A stretch of DNA of 64,000 nucleotides from CAWBJO01 sp963789175 (GTDB lineage: Bacteria; Pseudomonadota; Alphaproteobacteria; Rhizobiales; Aestuariivirgaceae), in NCBI GenBank assembly GCA_963789175.1, contig CAWBJO010000009.1, forward strand, positions 310,001-374,000, in the 5' to 3' direction. The stretch's first letter is position 1; each line of letters starts with the position of its first letter. Position numbers and translations under genes: made by a program. Of this stretch, positions 17,905 through 26,614 are shown piece by piece. Under the pieces are notes generated by a model that had not been told where the DNA came from, made no database searches, and was given only the letters and a program-made list of their open reading frames with translations.

Positions 17905-19272
17905 TTATCCCTTTGCCGCGGCCAAGTCCTTAAGCAGGGCGGGCAGGCGCTTTTCGAAGATTTCGCCGATCTGGGCCTCGCTGACGATGAGCGGCGGGGA
18001 GAGCGCGAGGGTGTCGCCGGTGATGCGCAGCATGATGTCGTGGTCGTGGAAGCCGCGCTCCATGGCGTCGTAGGCCCGCTTGCCGGGCGTGCCGGCAATG
18101 GGCGTCAGGTCGATGCCGCAGACGAGGCCGATGGTGCGGATGTCCTCGACGAGGGGCTTGCCCCTGAGGCTCATCGCCGCATCCGACCATGCCTTCTCCA
18201 TCTTCAGGGCGCGATCGAAAAGCCCCTCGTCCTTGTAGACCTCGAGGGTGGCGAGGGCGGCGGCGGCGGCCATCGGGTGGCCGGTGTAGGTGTAGCCGTG
18301 GAAGAACTCGATGACGTGGTCGGCCGTCGTCATGAACGCATCGTAGATATGCTGGCGCACCAGCACGCCACCCATCGGGATGGCGCCGGAGGTGATGCCC
18401 TTGGCGAAGGTGATCATGTCGGGGACGACGCCGAAGCGCTCGGCGGCGAAGGCATAGCCGAGGCGGCCGAAGGCGGTGATGACCTCGTCGAAGATGAGCA
18501 GGATGCCGTGCTTGTCGCACAGCTCGCGCAGGCGCTTGAGGTAGCCCTTGGGCGGCGCCAGCACGCCGGTCGAGCCGGCCATCGGCTCGACGATGACAGC
18601 GGCGATGGTCGAGGCATCGTGCAGGCCGACGAGACGCTCGAGCTCGTCGGCGAGGTTCGCACCCCACTCCGGCTCGCCGGCGCAGTAGGCTTGCTTGTCG
18701 CGATTGTAGGTGTGCGGAAGATGGTCGGCGTTGGCGAGCAGCGGTCCGAACCACTTGCGGTTGGCGACCATGCCGCCGACCGAGATGCCGCCGTAGCCGA
18801 CGCCGTGATAGCCGCGCTCGCGGCCGATCATGCGGAAGCGGGTGCCCTCGCCTTTGGCGCGGTGGTAGGCGAGCGCCATCTTGAGCGCGGTGTCGGCGGC
18901 TTCCGAGCCGGAATTGCAGAAGAAGGCGTAGTTGAGATCGCCGGGGGCGAGATTGGAGAGGCGCGAGGCGAGCTCGAAGATCTTCGGATGCCCGAACTGG
19001 AAGGTCGGCGCGAAATCAAGCTCGGCCGCCTGCTTTTGGATCGCGGCGACGATGGGCTCGCGGCAGTGGCCGGCGTTCGAGCACCAGAGGCCTGCCGTCG
19101 CATCGAGAACGGCGCGGCCCGCCATGTCGTAGTAGTGCATGTCCTTGGCACGGGCGATGAGGCGGGGACGCTTCTTGAAGGAGCGGTTGGGCGTGAACCC
19201 CATGAAGAAGGGTTCGAGATTGTTGGGCGTCGGCTCCCAACTGGTTGCGTCGTGCCGCTGGGCCTTGTTCAT
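17905..19272 (-). CDS. Class III aminotransferase, omega-amino acid:pyruvate type
   Basis: PLP-dependent transaminase of 455 aa. The PLP lysine is K291 in TFAKGITSGAIPMGG; the Asp before it lies in LLIFDEVITAFGR, and GSEAADTALKMAL binds phosphate. The N-terminal NLEPFFMGFTPNRSFKKRPR and ATAGLWCSNAGHCREPI closely match beta-alanine (omega-amino acid):pyruvate aminotransferases, which form malonate semialdehyde and L-alanine. The exact amino donor cannot be fixed from sequence. It is a single-gene unit, with 166 bp before the EAL gene and 209 bp before the divergent SIMPL gene. Confidence 0.9.
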   Translation of the reverse strand: MNKAQRHDATSWEPTPNNLEPFFMGFTPNRSFKKRPRLIARAKDMHYYDMAGRAVLDATAGLWCSNAGHCREPIVAAIQKQAAELDFAPTFQFGHPKIFELASRLSNLAPGDLNYAFFCNSGSEAADTALKMALAYHRAKGEGTRFRMIGRERGYHGVGYGGISVGGMVANRKWFGPLLANADHLPHTYNRDKQAYCAGEPEWGANLADELERLVGLHDASTIAAVIVEPMAGSTGVLAPPKGYLKRLRELCDKHGILLIFDEVITAFGRLGYAFAAERFGVVPDMITFAKGITSGAIPMGGVLVRQHIYDAFMTTADHVIEFFHGYTYTGHPMAAAAALATLEVYKDEGLFDRALKMEKAWSDAAMSLRGKPLVEDIRTIGLVCGIDLTPIAGTPGKRAYDAMERGFHDHDIMLRITGDTLALSPPLIVSEAQIGEIFEKRLPALLKDLAAAKG

Positions 19273-19481
19273 GCTTTAGTCTCCTCGGGCGTCGGATCGG
19301 GCGCGACCATAGCAAATGCCGTGCTCCATCGAAAGGAACCAGAACTCCGCGACGGGGATGACCAGTTGGCGCAGTGCGTTCGGGTGAACGCGCAAGCCAA
19401 ATTGCAAATGCATGCGGCGCCTGTCATGGTGGGCGACGGGGGCGGCGTCGTTCCTCGCGCATCAGAGGCATCACGAAATCC

Positions 19482-20213
19482 ATGGCTGGTGGTCTTTCCA
19501 ACATCGTCGCGGCCGGCGTGCTGGCGATCGGCGTCGCGGCGGCGGGACTTCTCGCCGGCGAGTCCCTCGTCAAGAGCCGGCTCGGCTTCCGGGTGGTGAC
19601 GGTCAAGGGACTGGCGGAGCGCGAGGTGAAGGCCGATCTCGGCTTCTGGCCGATCCGCTTCATCGCCAACGGCGGCACTCTCGAGGAGGCGCGCACGCGG
19701 CTCGAGCAATCCGAGACCGCGGTCAAGACGTTCCTCACCGCCAACGGGTTCGAAGCGAGCGACTACCAGACCCAGAACATCATGGTGGAAGACAAGTTCG
19801 CCGGCTACAACGCGCAGCAGACGCCGGAGGGCTACCGGTTCGTGCTGACGGAGGACATGCTGGTCAGGTCAGCGGCGGTCGACAAGCTCGCCACCGCGTC
19901 GCGCAGCCTCGGCGACCTGCTGCGGGCCGGCGTCATCTTCTCCTCCGACAGCTACAATGCCGGACCGTCCTTCATCTTCACGCGCATCAACGATCTCAAG
20001 GGTGAAATGCTCACCGAGGCGACGCGACGGGCGCGCGAGGCGGCGGAGAAGTTCGCCGCCGAATCGGGAGCCAAGGTCGGCGACATCCAGAGCGCCAACC
20101 AGGGAATCATCGAGGTCAACCCGGCGGTCGACATTCCCAACGACCGTCCGGAAAAGCAGATCGACAAGAAAGTGCGGGTGGTGACCACGATCACCTACTT
20201 CCTGACCAACTGA
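19482..20213 (+). CDS. SIMPL domain-containing periplasmic protein
   Basis: 243-aa protein with one N-terminal hydrophobic segment (NIVAAGVLAIGVAAAGLLAG), then a SIMPL/DUF541 domain: VVTVKGLAEREVKADLGFWP, LEQSETAVKTFLTANGFEAS, and near the end ARREAAEKFAAESGAKVG-like sequence and VRVVTTITYF. Proteins of this domain are found in the envelope and are linked to oxidative stress in some species; the activity is unknown. ATG 19482 is preferred because the preceding 36 codons look non-coding. Confidence 0.85.
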   Translation: MAGGLSNIVAAGVLAIGVAAAGLLAGESLVKSRLGFRVVTVKGLAEREVKADLGFWPIRFIANGGTLEEARTRLEQSETAVKTFLTANGFEASDYQTQNIMVEDKFAGYNAQQTPEGYRFVLTEDMLVRSAAVDKLATASRSLGDLLRAGVIFSSDSYNAGPSFIFTRINDLKGEMLTEATRRAREAAEKFAAESGAKVGDIQSANQGIIEVNPAVDIPNDRPEKQIDKKVRVVTTITYFLTN

Positions 20214-20222
20214 CCAGCCCGA

Positions 20223-20251
20223 TAAAAAAGGGCGCCCGTCGAGGGCGCCCT
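20223..20251 (-). terminator. Rho-independent terminator of the second DUF1127 gene
   Basis: AGGGCGCC (20229-20236) and GGCGCCCT (20244-20251) form an 8-bp stem. On the minus strand it is followed by a run of six T (complement of 20224-20229). It lies 30 bp after the DUF1127 stop. On the plus strand there is no T-run, so it does not obviously serve the SIMPL gene. Confidence 0.85.
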
Positions 20252-20280
20252 CCAGTGCATTCATCAACCCCGGCGTCTCG

Positions 20281-20538
20281 TTACGTGCGCCGGTGAAGGT
20301 GCGACCGCGCCCGGGTGCGGCGGTCGAGCTCGGCGACCGGATCGATGGACAGCGGCAGTCGCAGGGCCGCCGAAACCTCGTCGCGCGTCAGGCCGATGTC
20401 GCGCAGGAGATAGTCGTCGAGTTCGCGAAGCTTGCGGAGCGTGCGGCGTTTCCACCAATTCGCGACGACACGGGGGACCGCGGGAAAAGCGTAGGCCAAT
20501 TCACGGGATCGGGCTTCGTGCAGGATGTAGTCGCGCAT
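20281..20538 (-). CDS. DUF1127 small Arg-rich protein (copy 2)
   Basis: 85-aa protein, MRDYILHEARSREL, then NWWKRRTLRKLRELDDYLLRDIGLTRDEV and LPLSIDPVAELDRRTRAR. It shares its start, the DUF1127 core and the tail with the copy at 7371-7616. AGGAG lies 8 bp before ATG 20538, which decides against the GTG at 20547. It ends in its own terminator and is divergent from the MocR regulator, with the palindromic operator between. Its role is not known; RNA binding is possible by family analogy. Confidence 0.92.
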   Translation of the reverse strand: MRDYILHEARSRELAYAFPAVPRVVANWWKRRTLRKLRELDDYLLRDIGLTRDEVSAALRLPLSIDPVAELDRRTRARSHLHRRT

Positions 20539-20564
20539 GGGTTTCACTCCTTGGGTCTTCTTGT

Positions 20565-20624
20565 ATTGTATCCATACAATCGAGGCATTTTTTGCTTGAT
20601 TGCGATGGATACAATGTTAGTATC
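20565..20624. promoter_or_regulatory. Operator-like dyads between DUF1127 copy 2 and mocR
   Basis: A perfect 16-bp palindrome ATTGTATCCATACAAT lies at 20565-20580. The half-site GGATACAAT returns at 20607-20615, where GATAC (20608-20612) and GTATC (20620-20624) form a second inverted repeat with a 7-bp centre. The sites sit between the divergent starts, in an AT-rich stretch. MocR regulators commonly bind such repeated half-sites in the divergent intergenic region; the assignment here is inference. Confidence 0.65.
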
Positions 20625-20661
20625 GGGAAGCTTTGTCACCGTCAAATGAAACATTGTCACC

Positions 20662-22053
20662 ATGACAAATTGGTCCCCCACTCTCAATACCGAACGTCCC
20701 CGGTACATCGCCATTGCCGACGCCATCGCCTCCGACCTGGCGGCCGGAAAACTTTCGACCGGCGAGCGCCTTCCCCCGCAGCGTGAGCTCGCCTGGCGGC
20801 TCGGCGTCACCGTCGGAACGGTCACCCGCGCCTACCAGGAGGCCGAACGACGCGGGCTCCTGGTGGGCGAGGTCGGGCGCGGCAGCTATCTGCGCGATCC
20901 GGCCGGCAGCCGCGCCGTGCTTCCGGGGCTGGCGCGCGGCGAGCCCGGAATTCTGGAGATGCACGTCTCCTCGCCGCCGCTGGTGCAAGAGGCGAGCGAC
21001 CTCGACCGCGCCTTCGCGGCCATCGCCGCCGATCCCAACCGCACGGCGCTTCTCGACTATGCGCCCGCCTCGGGAATTCCCGCGCACCGGCAGATGGGCG
21101 TCGACTGGCTGAAACGCAGCGGCGTCGAAGTCGGCGTCGAGGATGTCGTCCTCACCGCCGGCGCGCATGCAGCCCTCATCGCGGTGCTGTCGTGCGTCCT
21201 CCACGCCGGCGAGCACGTCTTCGCCGAGCCCCTCACCTATCCGACCATCCTGCCGATCGCGCGGCTGCTCGGCCTGCACCTGCATCCCCTGCAGATGGAC
21301 GGCGAGGGGCTCATTCCCGATTCCCTCGAGCAGGCATGCCGGACGAGCCCGGCGAAAGTCCTCTACGTCGTGCCAACGCTTCACAACCCGACGACGGTCA
21401 CGCTCTCCGCGGAGAGGCGGCGGGCTCTCGCCGACATCGCGCGCCGCCACGACCTGACCATCATCGAAGACGACATCTTCCGCCTGCTCGCCACGGATAC
21501 GCCGCCCGAGACGATCCGCAACCTCGCGCCCGAGCGGACCTACTACATCACGAGCCTGTCGAAGACAGTGGCGCCGGGACTGCGCGTCGGCTTCATCGCC
21601 GCCCCGCCGGGCAAGGCCGAGCACGTCGCCGTGCAGCAGCTCATCGGCGGCTCACGCGTCTCGGGCCTGACGGCCGAGATGGCCCGCGCCTGGATCGAGA
21701 GCGGCACGGCGGACCGGATCCTCGGCAGCATCAAGGGGGAGCTGGCGCAGCGCCGCCTCGTGGCGCTCAACGTCTTTGCGCGGCGGCAGGTGCGCGTCGA
21801 GCCGGGCGCGATGTTCTGCTGGCTGACGGTGCCCGAGCCGTGGCGGGCGAGCGAGTTCGCCGGCGCGGCGCTGGCGGCGGGCATCAAGGTCACGCCGAGC
21901 AATACGTTCGCGACGGGTCGGCGCGTCGATGAACAGGCGGTGCGCATCTGCCTCGGCCCGCCCCGGACGCGCGACATCCTGAAGGATGGCCTGATGCGTC
22001 TCGATCAGCTCATCGATAAAGGTCCCTCGGAGTCGTACCGGGCGATCGCGTGA
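20662..22053 (+). CDS. MocR-family (GntR HTH plus aminotransferase domain) regulator
   Basis: 463-aa fusion of a GntR winged-helix domain (residues about 10-75: YIAIADAIASDLAAGKLSTG, PPQRELAWRLGVTVGTVTRAY) with a class I/II aminotransferase-like domain (about 100-455). The PLP-lysine is K301 in YYITSLSKTVAPGLRVGF, and the NPTTVT and EDDIF elements are intact, so it can bind PLP. MocR proteins sense PLP or amino-compound ligands and usually control a divergent gene and themselves. The divergent gene here is DUF1127 copy 2 rather than a transporter or metabolic enzyme. Confidence 0.94.
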   Translation: MTNWSPTLNTERPRYIAIADAIASDLAAGKLSTGERLPPQRELAWRLGVTVGTVTRAYQEAERRGLLVGEVGRGSYLRDPAGSRAVLPGLARGEPGILEMHVSSPPLVQEASDLDRAFAAIAADPNRTALLDYAPASGIPAHRQMGVDWLKRSGVEVGVEDVVLTAGAHAALIAVLSCVLHAGEHVFAEPLTYPTILPIARLLGLHLHPLQMDGEGLIPDSLEQACRTSPAKVLYVVPTLHNPTTVTLSAERRRALADIARRHDLTIIEDDIFRLLATDTPPETIRNLAPERTYYITSLSKTVAPGLRVGFIAAPPGKAEHVAVQQLIGGSRVSGLTAEMARAWIESGTADRILGSIKGELAQRRLVALNVFARRQVRVEPGAMFCWLTVPEPWRASEFAGAALAAGIKVTPSNTFATGRRVDEQAVRICLGPPRTRDILKDGLMRLDQLIDKGPSESYRAIA

Positions 22054-22243
22054 GAAAGAGACGCGCGGACCGATAGCCGCATGAACTATTTCTGCAGTGC
22101 TGACTTGGCGGTAAGGAATCCACCAAGCCATGGACGCCGGCTAGACGTAGCTGTTCAAAGCCCGTAATACGCACTTGGAACGGCCGGGATTCGCCGGCAA
22201 GGTCGTTTGGCGGCGCATGCGGGCAGCGGGGAGCGAGCGGTCG

Positions 22244-22837
22244 ATGAAGAAGCACAACTCCATTGAACTGCGGACTCGGGTTTACGACATCATACGGGAA
22301 AAGTCGTTTCGACGCGGTGCCGTCACCCTGTCATCGGGGAAGCAGAGCGATTTCTATTTCGACTTGAAGCCTGCGATGCTTGATCCCGCGGGGTCAACGT
22401 ATCTCGCGCAACTCATTCACTTCCGACTTCAAGACATGCCGGTCGAGCGGATCGGAGGGCTTGAGCTTGGCGCAGTCCCCCTCATCGCCCCGATTGCAAT
22501 CGAGAGCTTCAAGGGGCCGCGGCCGATCTCAGGATTTCTCGTTCGCAAGAAGGTCAAGGAACACGGAACCCAAAAGAAAATCGAAGGCGAAAACATTGCC
22601 GGGAAGAACGTCGCCATTCTTGACGACGTGACCACCACCGGCGATTCCGCAATGCTCGCAGTGCGCGCCGCGCAGGAAGCCGGGGCCAATGTCGTCGTCG
22701 TCCTCACAATCGTGGATCGCGACGAAAGTGCCGAGCGGACTTTTGCGGATGCCGGCATCCCGTTCATGAAGCTTTTCACGGCCAGCGAATTCTTGAAGGC
22801 CGATCTGCCGCCGTTGGCCAATTCCAATTCAGCCTGA
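22244..22837 (+). CDS. pyrE: Orotate phosphoribosyltransferase-like protein
   Basis: 197-aa type I phosphoribosyltransferase. The PRPP-binding motif NVAILDDVTTTGDSAML is complete, and the orotate-PRTase features ITLSSGKQS-like VTLSSGKQSDFYFDLKPA and GFLVRKKVKEHGTQKKIEG are present. Reaction: orotate plus PRPP to orotidine 5'-phosphate. The gene is clearly lower in GC (about 48-55% in sampled lines) than flanking genes (often above 68%), and uses A/T-ending codons more freely, which suggests acquisition by transfer. GGGAG lies upstream of ATG 22244. Whether it is the only pyrE of the genome cannot be seen. Confidence 0.88.
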   Translation: MKKHNSIELRTRVYDIIREKSFRRGAVTLSSGKQSDFYFDLKPAMLDPAGSTYLAQLIHFRLQDMPVERIGGLELGAVPLIAPIAIESFKGPRPISGFLVRKKVKEHGTQKKIEGENIAGKNVAILDDVTTTGDSAMLAVRAAQEAGANVVVVLTIVDRDESAERTFADAGIPFMKLFTASEFLKADLPPLANSNSA

Positions 22838-22844
22838 TCCGCAG

Positions 22845-22866
22845 TTTTCCACAGAAGTTATCCACA
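22845..22866 (+). promoter_or_regulatory. Pair of DnaA-box-like 9-mers
   Basis: TTATCCACA at 22858-22866 is the exact consensus DnaA box; TTTTCCACA at 22845-22853 differs by one base and has the same orientation, 13 bp away start to start. A short AT-rich stretch follows within 50 bp. A role in replication or in DnaA-controlled transcription is inference only. Confidence 0.5.
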
Positions 22867-23344
22867 GCCGTGGACAGCGCGACTCCGGTCGAGTCGTTGT
22901 GCAAATATTCCTTGACAATATATTCCTAGACAGGTAGATCGACACCGTCACCTTCCACATGGGAGGCGTTGTCCGGATAGCTGACGGCGTGGCGGGTGAT
23001 CGGTGCCTCGGGCGGAGTCTCTCGCGCAAGCGGAAGGCGGAAGACCGGGCGGCGTCTCCGGCCTGACCCTCCTAAGTCGGAGCGTGCTCAGCACAGCCGG
23101 GTGCCGAGGTTGGGTTCATCCCGACCAAGTCATCCGGCGAGATCGCAGTATGGCGATGCCGTGGCGAAACACCGGTGGAGCGCTCCTTCACGGGGCATCC
23201 TGATTGCCATTGCCTGTCGACTTCGCGAAGTCCCCCGCGAGGTGGGCGCTCCACACTCCCTCCTTCCCCGAGGCCTGAAGCCGGCGGGCGGCCCAGCCTG
23301 CCGGGGGCTCCGGCCCGGTTTCACCATATTTCGGAGGATCCCCC

Positions 23345-23373
23345 TTGACGGCAATGTCGCTGCCAATTAAGTC
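23345..23373 (+). promoter_or_regulatory. Candidate groESL promoter
   Basis: CTTGACG (TTGACG -35 at 23345-23350) is followed after 17 bp by TAAGTC (23368-23373) as a weak -10. CTTGAC is also the -35 preferred by alphaproteobacterial heat-shock sigma factors. It ends just before the CIRCE element, as expected if HrcA blocks the start of transcription. Confidence 0.45.
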
Positions 23374-23384
23374 ATCTCCAGCTG

Positions 23385-23411
23385 TTAGCACTACCATTAA
23401 GCGAGTGCCAA
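23385..23411 (+). promoter_or_regulatory. CIRCE element (HrcA operator) of groESL
   Basis: TTAGCACTA, nine bases, then GAGTGCCAA. The consensus is TTAGCACTC-N9-GAGTGCTAA; each arm differs at one position, and the spacing is exact. CIRCE is bound by the repressor HrcA, which derepresses groESL on heat shock. It lies 94 bp before the groES start. hrcA itself is not in the window. Confidence 0.92.
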
Positions 23412-23504
23412 CAGGTGGGAGGCGGAACGGGAAGGCCCCAAAACGGCCGCTCCGGCACTTGCCATCAAGGATTGTCTTAAGTTCGTAACCTAGGAGAAAA
23501 ACTC

Positions 23505-23819
23505 ATGAAATTCCGTCCTTTGCACGACCGAGTCGTCGTGCGCCGGGTCGAGGAAGATACGAAGACGAAAGGCGGCATCATCATTCCGGATACCGCCCAG
23601 GAAAAGCCCATGCAGGGCGAGGTCATAGCCGTCGGACCCGGCGGCCGGGACGAAACCGGAAAGCTCATCCCGATCGACCTGAAGGTCGGCGACGTGGTGC
23701 TGTTCGGAAAGTGGTCCGGAACGGAAGTGAAGCTCGATGGCGAGGAACTCCTGATCATGAAGGAGTCCGACATCATGGGCATCATCGAAGGCAAGACTGC
23801 CCGCAAGCAGGCCGCCTAA
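23505..23819 (+). CDS. groES: Co-chaperonin GroES
   Basis: 104-aa Cpn10 subunit that caps the GroEL cage. It begins MKFRPLHDRVVVRRVEEDTK, with the mobile loop TKGGIIIPDTAQEKP (about residues 21-35) and GDVVLFGKWSGTEVKLDGEE. The start follows AGGAG in the sequence CCTAGGAGAAAAACTC. Transcribed with groEL from the CIRCE-controlled promoter. Confidence 0.98.
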   Translation: MKFRPLHDRVVVRRVEEDTKTKGGIIIPDTAQEKPMQGEVIAVGPGGRDETGKLIPIDLKVGDVVLFGKWSGTEVKLDGEELLIMKESDIMGIIEGKTARKQAA

Positions 23820-23854
23820 GTCAGCAGAAGTCATTCGAATAAAGGAGCAAGCCA

Positions 23855-25489
<1,635 letters not shown>

Positions 25490-25519
25490 TCCGCGCCCGA
25501 CGCACCGTCCAAAATACGA

Positions 25520-25545
25520 GGGCCGTTCCCAGGAACGGCCCTTTT
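25520..25545 (+). terminator. Rho-independent terminator of groESL
   Basis: The arms GGGCCGTTCC (25520-25529) and GGAACGGCCC (25532-25541) are perfectly complementary, and TTTT follows at 25542-25545. It lies 30 bp after the groEL stop. Confidence 0.92.
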
Positions 25546-25573
25546 CATTTTCGTCAGCGGCGAAGGCGAGACG

Positions 25574-25849
25574 CTATTGCGTCAGCACCTGCCTCTGCTT
25601 GTGACGGCAGCGCATGAACTGCGGATCGTCCCCGAGCGCCTCGGCGGTCGACATGGCGGCGGACGCCGGAGCGATGACGATGGCGGACGACTGCGGCTCG
25701 CTCGCCGGAGCGGCCGGCGGCGGTGCGGGCGTTGCGCTCTCGCTTGCGAGCACCGCATGGGACTGATGCATCTCGCAGGCGGCGGCAGGCATGGCGGCAA
25801 GCGCCAGCGCGCCGAGCGACAGGCTCACGGAAAGTGCAAATCGTGTCAT
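25574..25849 (-). CDS. Small secreted protein, unknown function
   Basis: 91 aa. A clear signal peptide (MTRFALSVSLSLGALALAAM, cleavage likely after PAAA) is followed by CEMHQSHAVLA, an Ala/Pro/Ser-rich middle and a C-terminus FMRCRHKQRQVLTQ. The mature part has two cysteines and a CxxH-like start, which could bind a metal or form a disulfide. I do not recognise a family. It lies 67 bp downstream of hisG on the same strand and may be at the end of the hisS-hisZ-hisG transcript. Confidence 0.65.
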   Translation of the reverse strand: MTRFALSVSLSLGALALAAMPAAACEMHQSHAVLASESATPAPPPAAPASEPQSSAIVIAPASAAMSTAEALGDDPQFMRCRHKQRQVLTQ

Positions 25850-25915
25850 GGCGATGACCTCCGGGCTCAGGTTGAACTGCCCAGAAGTCTAACCCGCCGG
25901 CTCGTGATTGTCCAT

Positions 25916-26614
25916 TCAGCGCGGCTTGGCGACGCGGCGCAGGCGGTCGCGCAGCAGGACGGCGCGCGGGTCGCCGGCGGCGGCGGTGGTCGCGGCGAGC
26001 ACGGCCTCGGAGCGCAGGATGAGCCCGTCCTCGAGGACCTTGAGATTGTTGGCCTTCAAGGTGGCGCCGGTGGTCGTGATGTCGACGATGAGCTCCGCGG
26101 CGCCGGTCGCCGGAGCGCCCTCGGTGGCGCCCGAGCTTTCGACGATGCGATATCCGGCGACGCCCTTGGCGGCGAAGAACTGCCGGGTCAGACGCAGGTA
26201 CTTCGTCGCCACGCGGAGCCGGCGGCCATGGCGAAGATGAAACAGCGCCGCCACCTCGTCGAGATCCTGCATGCCGGCGACGTCGAGCCAGCCGTCGGGC
26301 ACCGCCACGACGACGTCGGCCGGGCCGAACCCCAGGCGCAAGAGGACCTCGGGTTCCTCGCCCTCCTCGGCCACGGCGTCGCGCAGCAGATCCTCGCCCG
26401 TCACGCCGAGATCGGCGGCGCCCTCGGCCAGTGCCGCGACGATCTCGGGGGCGGAGAGAAAGGCAATCTCGATGCTGTCGATGCCGCCCAGGCGGCCGCG
26501 GTAGTTGCGGGCCGCGCCGGCGCGGTCGAGCTTCAAATTGGCGCGCGCGAAGAGCTCCTCGGTCGCTTCGACGAGGCGGCCCTTGGACGGCAGCGCCAGT
26601 ACGAGGGGACGCAT
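25916..26614 (-). CDS. hisG: ATP phosphoribosyltransferase, short (HisZ-dependent) form
   Basis: First step of histidine synthesis: ATP plus PRPP to phosphoribosyl-ATP. The 232-aa product is the short form that lacks the C-terminal regulatory domain, and so needs HisZ. It begins MRPLVLALPSKGRLVEAT, has ADLGVTGEDLL and the PRPP loop DITTTGATLKANNLK. The start codon overlaps the hisZ stop by one base (TGATG), so translation is coupled to hisZ. That makes the frameshift in hisZ doubly relevant. Confidence 0.95.
   Translation of the reverse strand: MRPLVLALPSKGRLVEATEELFARANLKLDRAGAARNYRGRLGGIDSIEIAFLSAPEIVAALAEGAADLGVTGEDLLRDAVAEEGEEPEVLLRLGFGPADVVVAVPDGWLDVAGMQDLDEVAALFHLRHGRRLRVATKYLRLTRQFFAAKGVAGYRIVESSGATEGAPATGAAELIVDITTTGATLKANNLKVLEDGLILRSEAVLAATTAAAGDPRAVLLRDRLRRVAKPR

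Larger units (their letters stand above)
22838..23504. other. 667-bp intergenic region with dyad-rich, unassigned sequence
   Basis: No gene is convincing here. In order it holds two DnaA-box-like sites (22845-22866), an AT-rich patch (about 22900-22930), a 54-codon minus-strand open frame without a start codon (22926-23087), a block with several hairpins (about 23100-23310), then the groESL promoter and CIRCE. Hairpins include GTTGGG/CCCGAC near 23110, GATGCC with GGCATC across 23155-23199, the palindrome GACTTCGCGAAGTC at 23219-23232, and CCGGCGGGC/GCCTGCCGG at 23281-23304. A structured RNA is possible but no known family is recognised. Confidence 0.5.

Noticed and set aside
22838..23504. 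Known RNAs (RNase P, tmRNA, SRP RNA, cobalamin riboswitch) in the pyrE-groES gap
   Set aside because: None of their diagnostic sequences (for example the GAAAGTCCGGGC of RNase P, or a tmRNA tag ANDN) is present. A 6S-like RNA could not be confirmed or excluded.
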